This document shows, piece after piece, positions 1 through 7,093 of a DNA stretch of 12,699 nucleotides (position 1 is its first letter; every line of letters begins with the position of its first letter). Source of the DNA: JBOHCT01 sp050699055 (GTDB taxonomy: Bacteria; Actinomycetota; Actinomycetes; Streptosporangiales; JBOHCT01); NCBI GenBank assembly GCA_050699055.1, contig JBOHCT010000129.1, forward strand, positions 1 to 12,699, read 5' to 3'. The notes under the pieces are model-generated. The model worked only from the letters and a program-made list of their open reading frames with translations, made no database searches and was not told the origin of the DNA. A program made the translations under genes and the position numbers.

Positions 1-309
1 CTCGGAGACTACGTGCCTTTCAGATTGCCTCCAACTTCGCGCTCGCGCCGCAATGGAGCCGAGGCGGGAGAGCCTCGGAGACATCGTGACTCACCCGCGT
101 GATGAATCTCGTCGATGAGGCCGCAATGGAGCCGAGGCGGGAGAGCCTCGGAGACCCTACTACGCCGTGGACTGGATGCCGACCACGTTGACTGCCGCAA
201 TGGAGCCGAGGCGGGAGAGCCTCGGAGACGCGAAGGCGATCGGCCTGTCCGACATGATCCCCGACAACTGGAAGCCGCAATGGAGCCGAGGCGGGAGAGC
301 CTCGGAGAC
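1..309 (-). CRISPR. CRISPR array, type I-G, cut by left window edge
   Basis: Four identical 36-nt repeats lie at 47-82, 120-155, 194-229 and 274-309, and the last 9 nt of a fifth (plus-strand view) lie at 1-9. The four unique spacers are 10-46 (37 nt), 83-119 (37), 156-193 (38) and 230-273 (44). Each repeat contains a 7-bp stem, CCGAGGC/GCCTCGG, around a 6-nt loop GGGAGA. I place transcription on the minus strand. Read that way the repeat starts GTCTCCGAGG and ends ATTGCGGC, which resembles the ATTGAAAC/ATTGAAGC-like 3' ends of many Cas6-processed repeats. This also puts the array downstream of cas2 with its leader at 310-475. On this reading the repeat at 274-309 is leader-proximal and 230-273 is the newest spacer. 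The array continues beyond the window, so its length is unknown. No repeat degeneration is visible. Confidence 0.97.
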
Positions 310-475
310 GGCTTCAGTCTAGCGGTATGTCTGACCTGGGGCGATCCGACGCCGTGCGAGCGGTTGTCCGCAGGAGCCGCGGGGGGCGGTGTGTATAGGC
401 GATGGTGACCACCAGTCTGCCTTATGACCTGTGCGCGAGCGATTCCCGGTCTGCTTGGTGGCACCGGACCGCTCG
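310..475 (-). promoter_or_regulatory. Probable CRISPR leader between cas2 and array
   Basis: These 166 bp separate the cas2 stop from the first repeat and contain no convincing gene. In the inferred direction (minus strand) this is the leader position, so it should hold the array promoter and the site for spacer integration. I could not pick a confident -35/-10 pair; the best -10-like hexamer is TAGACT (minus strand, 321-316), directly before the repeat. A stem-loop lies at its cas2 end, described separately. The leader role is inferred from position, not from sequence conservation. Confidence 0.6.
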
Positions 476-476
476 C
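435..476 (-). other. Stem-loop abutting the cas2 stop codon
   Basis: The arms GCGAGCG (435-441) and CGCTCGC (470-476) are perfect complements. Inside them CCGGT and ACCGG form a second 5-bp helix, leaving an apical loop of about 12 nt. The structure begins at the last base of the cas2 TAG codon. It could end or attenuate the cas transcript before the array, but no T-run follows it on the minus strand, so it is not a standard intrinsic terminator. Confidence 0.45.
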
Positions 477-760
477 TAGATGACGAGGGAGCCTGGGTCG
501 GGTGGTTCGATGTGACGGGCGCCGACGTAGTCGAAGCGGTCGAGGTTGGTCGCCCCTAGGTCGATGACCACGAGAGAGTCCACGTCGAGGTTCATGATCG
601 CGGCCGCCTGTGACTTCATGCGCACGCACTCCATGCCCGTAAGGTCACAGATGAAGACGGAGTACTGGAGTGCGTAGCCGTACCCTTGCATCAGCTTGTG
701 GACTTGACGCAGCCTCTTCGGGTTACGGATGTCGTAGCAGCTGAGGTAGCGGCGCCTCAT
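476..760 (-). CDS. cas2: CRISPR-associated endonuclease Cas2
   Basis: This 94-residue protein is a normal length for Cas2. It begins MRRRYLSCYDIRNPKRL, giving the ferredoxin-like first strand with the conserved acidic residue in the YDI motif (Asp10), followed by a basic helix. The segment ALQYSVFICDL (30-40) matches the Cas2 strand that usually reads QxSVFE/D. Cas2 dimers bridge two Cas1 dimers in the integrase that inserts new spacers at the leader end. I chose the ATG at 760 because the family motif starts there; the same frame is open further upstream, but that part overlaps cas4-cas1 and looks nothing like Cas2. The gap to the upstream cas4-cas1 stop is 16 bp, and a weak GCGGGA lies before the start. 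It is the last gene of the operon before the leader. Confidence 0.95.
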   Translation of the reverse strand: MRRRYLSCYDIRNPKRLRQVHKLMQGYGYALQYSVFICDLTGMECVRMKSQAAAIMNLDVDSLVVIDLGATNLDRFDYVGARHIEPPDPGSLVI

Positions 761-776
761 GGCGATGTTCCCGCAG

Positions 777-2456
777 TCACCGGGTGCAGAACGGTGTGTA
801 CTCGGGGATCTCCCCGAGGAGAAGGGCAGCGAGTAGCCGGGCCTGGACCTCCAGGACCCGCCGGTAGGTGATCGTGTACCCGAAAAGCGGATGCCTGATC
901 TCGGTTTCGAGTCGCCGCTCGTATGCGCGTAGGACTGCTCTACGCCCCTTTCCGGTGAGCGCGACCCCACCGCCACGGCTGATGAAGTCTGCCGGTCCTA
1001 TCTCCCTGTTGTTCAGTACGCCCACGACGACGGAGTCCGCTATGAGCGGGCGGAACTCCTCCATCAGGTCCAATGCCATAGCTGGGCGGCCAAACCGTGG
1101 CTGGTGATACAGACCGATGTAGGGATCCATGCCGATGCTGAATGCAGTCGCGGTCAGGTCCTTGACGAGAAGGCTGTACAGATACGAAAGAAGACAGTTG
1201 ATGGGGTCCCGAGGCGGCCGACGGTTTCGTTGCAGAGCCGCGTGGCGCACGCCGGGCAGATCCAGGTCAGGTCGGAGCATCGCGGGGAAGCGATTGAAGT
1301 AGAGACGCGCCGCCGTGCCCTCGATGCCCAGTAGCGCCGCGCGGGAGCGAGTTCGGGTGGCGTCGTCCACGAGCCTGCCCAGCTGCTGCACCGTCTCTGC
1401 TAGGTCGATGCGTCCATTGCGGCGGAGCAGCGTCCGACAATTGCGGATCTTCCCCGAGATCATCGCGCAGGCGACGGCATGGCCGCCTTGACCGGCGACG
1501 ATCACCTGTCGACGGCGGAGTTCGACATGCTTTGAGGGCAGTCCCGCAGCGAGACCCTGGAACCAACCTCCGTGGGAGAAGAAGCAGACCGGGACGTCGT
1601 CGCCGAACGCCTTGCGGATCGCCTGGGTCGAGATCTGGATGTTCCCGTAGAGACAGATCTGCGACACGTCGATGCTGCGAGCGGAGGCGAGCAGCTCGCG
1701 ATCCTTGCGCACCTCGAAGCGCCCACCCTTGACGCCTATCACCGCTCCCTGGTCGGTGATGTACATAGGGTGCGCGGCGTCCCGCGTCGGCAGCAAACGT
1801 CGCGGTCGGGCCGCCCTGCGTGCGTTCAGGAGGTTGGTCTCGTCCGGAAGGCAGATCCCCACCAGCGAGCATCGCGGGCATTTCGGGCTGTCCACCAGCG
1901 GCGCGGGAGGCTCTCCGCGGCCGGCGATCTCGCGTGCCTCCTCGAGAAGACCGCGGGTCCGCTCCACGAGCGGGGCGTCGAAGTCGACGCGTACGCGGTG
2001 CCGCGACGCGGCATAGTAGACGAAGCCGTGCTTGCAGACGTACCCCGCGCCGCGCAGCAGCAGGCCCTGCGCGCAGAGCTGCACCCGGTCCGCCTCCCAG
2101 GCCCCCAAGTCGAGGTCGGGGGCGCTCCCCTTCTTGTAGTCGATGGGCGAGACAGCACCACCGTCGGCACCTTCCACGACGTCGAGCGTCGCGATCAGCC
2201 CAAGGTCAAGGGACGACAAGGTGAGGCTGCGGGCCGAGGACCGCCCGCCGTCGTCGACGTCCTCGAGTGAGCCCCTCGGCTCGTCCACGCGACGGTGGAC
2301 CACCGCCCCCTCGACCGTGTCCTGGCTGTGCGCGAAACGCCCCTGCACCCACTCGAGGAAGAACAGGCGAGGACAGTAGGTGTACTCGTTCAGCATCCGT
2401 GCCGGCAGGAGGTCCGGCACGTTCTCCGTGGCCAGCTCCACGACATCCGTCCTCAA
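777..2456 (-). CDS. cas4-cas1: Cas4-Cas1 fusion, spacer acquisition protein
   Basis: This 559-residue protein joins a Cas4 nuclease to the Cas1 integrase, as expected in type I-G loci. Cas4 (about 15-210) has Cys28 in YCPRLFF and a C-terminal cluster Cys193, Cys196, Cys202 (CPRCSLVGIC), the four ligands of a 4Fe-4S centre. It also has RecB-like residues: His54, Asp92, Asp106 and Lys108 in PIDYKKG, and Gln126. Cas1 (about 225-559) has the metal ligands Glu379 (GIEGTAARLYF), His451 (GLYHQP) and an acidic residue in DLMEEFRP (463-470). All active-site positions appear intact. In related Cas4-Cas1 fusions the Cas4 part selects and trims prespacers with a correct PAM, and Cas1-Cas2 integrates them. 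The start is a TTG at 2456 overlapping the previous stop as TTGA, which implies translational coupling; no good Shine-Dalgarno is seen. cas2 follows after 16 bp. Confidence 0.96.
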   Translation of the reverse strand: MRTDVVELATENVPDLLPARMLNEYTYCPRLFFLEWVQGRFAHSQDTVEGAVVHRRVDEPRGSLEDVDDGGRSSARSLTLSSLDLGLIATLDVVEGADGGAVSPIDYKKGSAPDLDLGAWEADRVQLCAQGLLLRGAGYVCKHGFVYYAASRHRVRVDFDAPLVERTRGLLEEAREIAGRGEPPAPLVDSPKCPRCSLVGICLPDETNLLNARRAARPRRLLPTRDAAHPMYITDQGAVIGVKGGRFEVRKDRELLASARSIDVSQICLYGNIQISTQAIRKAFGDDVPVCFFSHGGWFQGLAAGLPSKHVELRRRQVIVAGQGGHAVACAMISGKIRNCRTLLRRNGRIDLAETVQQLGRLVDDATRTRSRAALLGIEGTAARLYFNRFPAMLRPDLDLPGVRHAALQRNRRPPRDPINCLLSYLYSLLVKDLTATAFSIGMDPYIGLYHQPRFGRPAMALDLMEEFRPLIADSVVVGVLNNREIGPADFISRGGGVALTGKGRRAVLRAYERRLETEIRHPLFGYTITYRRVLEVQARLLAALLLGEIPEYTPFCTR

Positions 2457-3871
2457 TCAGTGGGCCAGAACATTCCGAGGCCGAAGTGGCTCAACGCGCC
2501 GAGCAGCAAAGGACCCTCGACCTGGCACTCGAACTCCAGGCGGAGGCCTCCGCCTGGCCTGGACTTAGCCCGACTGCCGTCTCTCTGCGGTCGGTAGCGG
2601 ACAAACCCCGCCCAATCCGCCGTGCCGAGCGGTCGCACGATCGCCGGCTCGGGGTGTCCCCTGTAGCCCAACTCCCGGCACACCTCCGCGGCCAGGAACT
2701 CGGACCAGCGGCCCTTGCGGTGCCGCGGCGGGCAGAAGGGTGTGACGGACTCCCAGCAACGGGCCGGTCCGACAAGCTCAGGCACGATGTCCCTCACTGG
2801 GCCGAGCCCGGAGATGCGAAGCTCAGCCTTGCGCGGTCCCGGCTGCCGCTCGTGAGCGCCCAGAATCCGTGTTCTCGCGATGGCCTCGAGCTCGTCGTCG
2901 TCGAGCTCACCCGGCGCCCAGACCGCAAGCTCATCGATCCGCCAGTCACCGTCAGCGTCGAGCGCGATGTAGTGCGCATGCCGATGACCGATCGACGCCT
3001 TGCCGCCACCGTTCTTGCCGACAAGCAGACTGTCGGCGTGCTCGTGCCCGCGAAGTTCGTTCAGTTGCTTGACGCAGGCGTTCCGCAGCAGTTCGGCCAC
3101 CGCGACGGCCTCGCTCAGTGGGGGTCGGGCGGCCGCGGTGAGCGTCAATCGTACGGCCGGGACCTTCCGTCGCCGGATCGGTGGGCGGGGAGACCGCTGG
3201 ACCTGCGTCGTTTCGGGCACGGCGTACGGAAGGAGGTGGGTGCCGGGCGGGTACAGCAGCTTCTTCGCGCGCACCTCGACCGGACGCAGGGTCAGCGCGC
3301 CAAGGTCGAGCGGCATTGTCGGCGTCAGCAGCTCGGCGCGCTGCGTGCCTGGAGGCAGCTCCTCCTCGACGTCCAGCGGGACGGCCGGCGAGTACCGGCC
3401 CGCGTCGGGCCAGTTGTCGAGCACGTGAGCGTCACAGATGCTGTCGGCCCGCCCGAGGTACGGCAGCGAGCGGGCCAATCGCGAGAGGGCCTTCTTCTGC
3501 TCCGCGTCCAGCTCGACACCCCAGCCGACCACGAGCTGCGCGCCGCGCGGGAAGATAGCGAACGCATCGACGTCGCGGTCCACGCTGATCTTCCCGGTGC
3601 GGTGCTGCGAGTCGGGGTAGTAGTGGCGGGTGTGCGCCAGACGGTAGGGCGGCAGCAGATACGTAGGCGGACGCTCGACGAGCTCGGCGAGTAGGCCGTA
3701 GACGACGGCCTCGCCGAGGTCGGGGACGCGCATCCGCCACGTCGCGTACAGAGCCCGCAGTAGCCGCCACGGCGAGGGAGGAAGCTCGACGGTGCCTTCG
3801 TTGACGTAGCGGCCCCACGGTGTCGCGTGGTAACGGCCCCACGGAAACCTGATGGCGAGCAACGTGGCCAT
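2453..3871 (-). CDS. csb2: Csb2-type Cas5-Cas6 fusion (GSU0054 family)
   Basis: This 472-residue protein has the layout of type I-G Csb2, where a Cas5-like Cascade subunit and a Cas6-like crRNA endonuclease share one chain. The N-terminus reads MATLLAIRFPWGRYHATPWG, with the family motif of a variable loop followed by PPSPWRLLRAL (31-41). The C-terminal half has a histidine-rich GHRHAHYIALD (295-305), a plausible catalytic region, and ends in the glycine-rich RAMP loop GPLLLGALSHFGLGMF (453-468) that binds crRNA in Cas6-like folds. No separate cas6 is present, so this protein is expected to cut the repeat and hold the crRNA 5' handle. ATG at 3871 is preceded by GGAAGGG and lies one base after the cas7 stop. 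The frame is open for 31 codons upstream, but that part lies inside cas7. Its stop overlaps the cas4-cas1 start. Confidence 0.93.
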   Translation of the reverse strand: MATLLAIRFPWGRYHATPWGRYVNEGTVELPPSPWRLLRALYATWRMRVPDLGEAVVYGLLAELVERPPTYLLPPYRLAHTRHYYPDSQHRTGKISVDRDVDAFAIFPRGAQLVVGWGVELDAEQKKALSRLARSLPYLGRADSICDAHVLDNWPDAGRYSPAVPLDVEEELPPGTQRAELLTPTMPLDLGALTLRPVEVRAKKLLYPPGTHLLPYAVPETTQVQRSPRPPIRRRKVPAVRLTLTAAARPPLSEAVAVAELLRNACVKQLNELRGHEHADSLLVGKNGGGKASIGHRHAHYIALDADGDWRIDELAVWAPGELDDDELEAIARTRILGAHERQPGPRKAELRISGLGPVRDIVPELVGPARCWESVTPFCPPRHRKGRWSEFLAAEVCRELGYRGHPEPAIVRPLGTADWAGFVRYRPQRDGSRAKSRPGGGLRLEFECQVEGPLLLGALSHFGLGMFWPTD

Positions 3872-3872
3872 G

Positions 3873-4853
3873 TCAGCCCTTCCACAGGACGGTGAGCGGC
3901 TCGCCATGGCCGAGCCGCTCACGGCATGCGGGGACCAGTTCGCGGATCTGCCCGGTGAGCGCATCGAGGTCAGGCAGCTCAGCGCCCCTTCGTACCTCCA
4001 CCGGGCCTACCGGCTCAAGGTCGCAGGCGGTACGCAGCCGCATCCCCCCGCACAGGAGGGCTCGGATCTCCCAGAGCGCGATCGTGGTGAGCAGCTCGGT
4101 GGCCGGGTCAGGCAGCCGATACGAACGCAGCAGCTCCACATCGACGCAGAACGACGCGACCATATCCCGCGCGGTCCACTCGGTCCGGTGGAATGGGACC
4201 GAGCCGTACCCCTCGGCGGTGCCGCCCGCACTGCCCTCGAGGCTGTGCCGCACCTGGTCGGCCTTTCGGCCCCCGCTGATCGCTCGCTCAACCTCGTAGG
4301 CCTCGATGAACGCCGACACGGCACGGGCGAACTTCGGGTTGCCCAACCACTCCTTGCGGGAGAAGAACACGCCGTGGATCAGGCAGAACGGGTCGAGGGC
4401 CATGAGGGCCCGGGCCATGTGCGCGTAGTCGAGGGGCGTGTCCTTCGCCAACCCGAGACGCTCCCCGATGACATCGCGCATCTTTCGCCCGTCCAACTGC
4501 GCCTCATACACATACGCCGAGGCGAGCCGGTGCGCCTCCACGCGACTGGACGTCAGGTACTCGTCGGGTTCGGACGCTCGGTGGACGCGGACGTACGGAA
4601 GCCCTTCGAACAGTTCAACCGGTCGGTGCGCGCCAGCGTCCCAGGCTGTGGCCTCCAGCCGGTTGGCCATCGACTGGACGGATTCGACGAGCAGCGACGC
4701 GACCCGCTTGTCTTGGCCGTCGCCTTCGAAACGCTCGAACGTGGCCGCGCCGATGTCGGGGAAGCCGGTGGGCTGAAAACGGGACCCGATGACGGGACGC
4801 AGCCGGACGTCGTAAACGAGGCGTATCTCGGTCTGGGTATCGATCGTGGTCAC
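3873..4853 (-). CDS. csb1: Csb1-type Cas7, Cascade backbone (GSU0053 family)
   Basis: This 326-residue protein matches the Csb1 (Cas7u) family, which polymerises along the crRNA spacer to form the backbone of the I-G Cascade complex. Family-like segments are ESVQSMANRLE (57-67), SSRVEAHRLASAYV (102-115) and LDPFCLIHGVFF (153-164). The RLASAYV-type stretch probably belongs to the RNA-binding palm, but that assignment is from memory of the family. There is no nuclease motif and none is expected. The start is a GTG at 4853 that overlaps the csx17 stop as GTGA, with a strong GGAGG about 8 nt upstream (inside csx17), so translation is both coupled and independently supported. As the most abundant Cascade subunit it would benefit from this stronger ribosome site. 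The stop lies one base before the csb2 ATG. Confidence 0.94.
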   Translation of the reverse strand: MTTIDTQTEIRLVYDVRLRPVIGSRFQPTGFPDIGAATFERFEGDGQDKRVASLLVESVQSMANRLEATAWDAGAHRPVELFEGLPYVRVHRASEPDEYLTSSRVEAHRLASAYVYEAQLDGRKMRDVIGERLGLAKDTPLDYAHMARALMALDPFCLIHGVFFSRKEWLGNPKFARAVSAFIEAYEVERAISGGRKADQVRHSLEGSAGGTAEGYGSVPFHRTEWTARDMVASFCVDVELLRSYRLPDPATELLTTIALWEIRALLCGGMRLRTACDLEPVGPVEVRRGAELPDLDALTGQIRELVPACRERLGHGEPLTVLWKG

Positions 4854-7093
4854 GACAGACCTCCTTCAGTGGGCTCATCAGCAGAAACGGGGGTGGATGG
4901 GGTCGCCTCACGGCTCTCTGGTGGGGGCAGGCAGGCGGCCCGCAGGGCCCCGCGGCGGTGGCGCGGCGGAACGCGAAGCAGCAGTCCGGCGGCGAGACGA
5001 GGACCGTCGAGCGTGGCACGGACTCGGCGCACGGCCTCCTCGCCGACGCCCGGCCGCAGGCCCGCGACGCGCAGCCTGCGGATGGCGTCCGCGCAGACAG
5101 CGGCGACGTCGCCGGCGAGAAGGCGGGCGACCCAGCCGTCCTCCGGCCGCAGCCGAATCGCCTCGGTGGGCTCGTACCCGACAGGCTCGGTGGCGAAGTA
5201 CGGGAGAAGGAGCGCCAGGGAAGGCGGGACCAAGGCGGGTGCCCTGCCCCCGCTCTCGTCGAACCGGAAGCCGCATCCGCGCCAGTCGAGAAGCAGCATT
5301 CCGCGCAGGTAGTCGGCGATCAGCGCGTCGTCGACCACACCCGACGCGAAGGCCTCGACGTCGCTGAGCGGGACGGGGACGCCACGCGGATACGCGCTGA
5401 CGACCCCCGCCTGCTCCTCGTCGGAGTCGTCTGTGCCTGCGGGCGGCACGACCCCCGGCATCGCGCGGCGGCGATGCGCCTCACCGAGCGCGAGGGGAAG
5501 GCCGGGGCCAGTCAGCGCCTGGCGCATGAGAGCCCGGTCTGCCCATTCGAATCGTCGGCCGGACCACGCGACGGGCGTGAGCAGCGCCCGCAGGCTGAAC
5601 CCTCCACCGATCCTTTCCGTGTCGCGAAGCGACGCGAACCCCGCGGCCAATCGCGCCTCTCGCGAACCGTCGTAGAACGCGCGAAGCCAGCCTTCTGCCG
5701 AGCTCTCGTAGGGGAAGTACGGGGGAACCTGAGCGCGCAGGCCGCCCGAGCGTGACACCGCCTCGTGCAGCCGGCCGAGGGCGATCACCAACCGCCCCAT
5801 GGCGGCCCCCCCGCCCCCGGCCGCGACGTCGTACATCGCGGCGTCGACCTGACGTAGGGCACCCATGACCCCGCTAGGTAGGGAACTGCTCCAGCGGATC
5901 CGATTGAGCCAGGCGTCAAGCGGGCGCAGGAGCCATGCCTCCTCCCGCCGCGTCACGTCGACCCGGTCGACGGTGACCGCGAGAGGGTTCTGCCCGAGGC
6001 GTTCGACGAAGACGTGGCGGGTGAAGCCGGTGAGCCCGCGATCCACGCCAAGGGAGGCGACGGCCCGTACGAAGTCCAGGCCGTTGGCGGCCTGCCGGTC
6101 GTTCCACTCCGCTCGACCTTCACCGAACAGCCGCTCCAGCTCGGGGAGAGACATGGGGCGCTGCCACTCGGGTGCCCACAGCTCTCCCTTGACGTTCTCA
6201 TCGGTGGCCTCGGTGCTGTGGCCGACGGGGCTCGATCGCACAATGAACGGCAGGGAGCTACGTTCGCTCAGGCTGCCAAGTCGCCGGACCGCCGCGCTGG
6301 CGAACAGCAGCGTGCCCTCGATCGTGAGGATCTGCGCCCAGGGGTTCACGAACCCCGTATCGTCGCCTTTTTCCCACGGGGAGGAGTGCATGCCGCCGGC
6401 CCGTCCAGGGTCGAACTGTCCGACCGTCTCCCGGAGGTACGGTGCATCCTCGCGCCCGAAGAGCGCGGCCTCGGCCCAGGCCCGCGACCTGTCGATGCTC
6501 GCGTCCGGTCCGATCACGTCGAGCACCCGTTGCAGGTATGTCGAGGAGAGGTCCTGTCTCCCGAAGTTGCCGCCGGTGCCAAGCAGGGGGTTGTAGCTCT
6601 CGTCGTCGCCCGCGAGCGTCACACACGCGTCGACCCACGGCAGCGCGTCGTCGGGAAGACGGTTGCGGCAGAGCGTGATCACGTCGATCTTCCTGTCGGC
6701 CGCCCACAGCGGTCCGCCGCCCCACCCGCGTTTCTGTCCCTCGTGGACGAGGGACTCCGCGGCGCCGACTGCTCGTCGCAAGGGCGCGAAGCGTTGTTCC
6801 CTGGTCGCGGTGATCGCGTCGAGACGCTCCTCGGCAGTCCGGCTCTTGCCGTTACGGGCGAACCCCGACCCGGCGTTCCAGGGGGAGACGACAGGGCTAG
6901 GGGCATACTCAGCCACCAGGAAATCGACCAGCTCGTCAGAGCTCAAGCGCGTCGACAGCCGAAAGACGCCGCCCCACCACCATCCGCGGGCGCCGGCGTT
7001 AGGCTCGCGCGCGACCGCGCGCAGCAGCCCGAGCGCCTGCAGATAGCCGGCCAGCGGATGTGGGTGCAGGCCAGGGAGCTGAATCTCGTTCAC
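4850..7093 (-). CDS. csx17: Csx17-type Cas8, large Cascade subunit
   Basis: This 747-residue protein is the large subunit typical of type I-G. The N-terminus is diagnostic: LPGLHPHPLAGYLQALGLLR (6-25), then a tryptophan-rich strand (GWWWGG, 37-42) and PWNAGSGF (71-78), the conserved motif of the family. Another recognisable stretch is SYNPLLGTGGNFGRQDLS (about residues 165-182). In Cascade the large subunit recognises the PAM, stabilises the R-loop and recruits Cas3; no catalytic site is visible. The start is a GTG at 7093, overlapping the cas3 stop as GTGA, with GGGAGG about 5 nt upstream. The end overlaps the cas7 start in the same way. Reading frame and length look intact, and the long glycine- and alanine-rich stretches are in line with the high GC of the genome. 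I see no separate small subunit (Cas11) gene. An internal start within this gene could produce one, but that is speculation. Confidence 0.93.
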   Translation of the reverse strand: MNEIQLPGLHPHPLAGYLQALGLLRAVAREPNAGARGWWWGGVFRLSTRLSSDELVDFLVAEYAPSPVVSPWNAGSGFARNGKSRTAEERLDAITATREQRFAPLRRAVGAAESLVHEGQKRGWGGGPLWAADRKIDVITLCRNRLPDDALPWVDACVTLAGDDESYNPLLGTGGNFGRQDLSSTYLQRVLDVIGPDASIDRSRAWAEAALFGREDAPYLRETVGQFDPGRAGGMHSSPWEKGDDTGFVNPWAQILTIEGTLLFASAAVRRLGSLSERSSLPFIVRSSPVGHSTEATDENVKGELWAPEWQRPMSLPELERLFGEGRAEWNDRQAANGLDFVRAVASLGVDRGLTGFTRHVFVERLGQNPLAVTVDRVDVTRREEAWLLRPLDAWLNRIRWSSSLPSGVMGALRQVDAAMYDVAAGGGGAAMGRLVIALGRLHEAVSRSGGLRAQVPPYFPYESSAEGWLRAFYDGSREARLAAGFASLRDTERIGGGFSLRALLTPVAWSGRRFEWADRALMRQALTGPGLPLALGEAHRRRAMPGVVPPAGTDDSDEEQAGVVSAYPRGVPVPLSDVEAFASGVVDDALIADYLRGMLLLDWRGCGFRFDESGGRAPALVPPSLALLLPYFATEPVGYEPTEAIRLRPEDGWVARLLAGDVAAVCADAIRRLRVAGLRPGVGEEAVRRVRATLDGPRLAAGLLLRVPPRHRRGALRAACLPPPESREATPSTPVSADEPTEGGLS

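Noticed and set aside
9..629. Minus-strand open frame running through the CRISPR array and leader
   Set aside because: It translates the repeat units and the leader and has no protein-like features; the array explains it.
761..976. N-terminal extension of cas2 to an upstream start
   Set aside because: The extension overlaps the end of cas1, is low-complexity and lies before the real Cas2 N-terminus; ATG 760 gives the normal length.
2267..5312. Long plus-strand open frames across cas4-cas1, csb2 and csb1 (for example 2267-3694 and 3852-5312)
   Set aside because: They are antisense to genes with clear family motifs; long antisense frames are normal at this GC content and their residues show no family signal.
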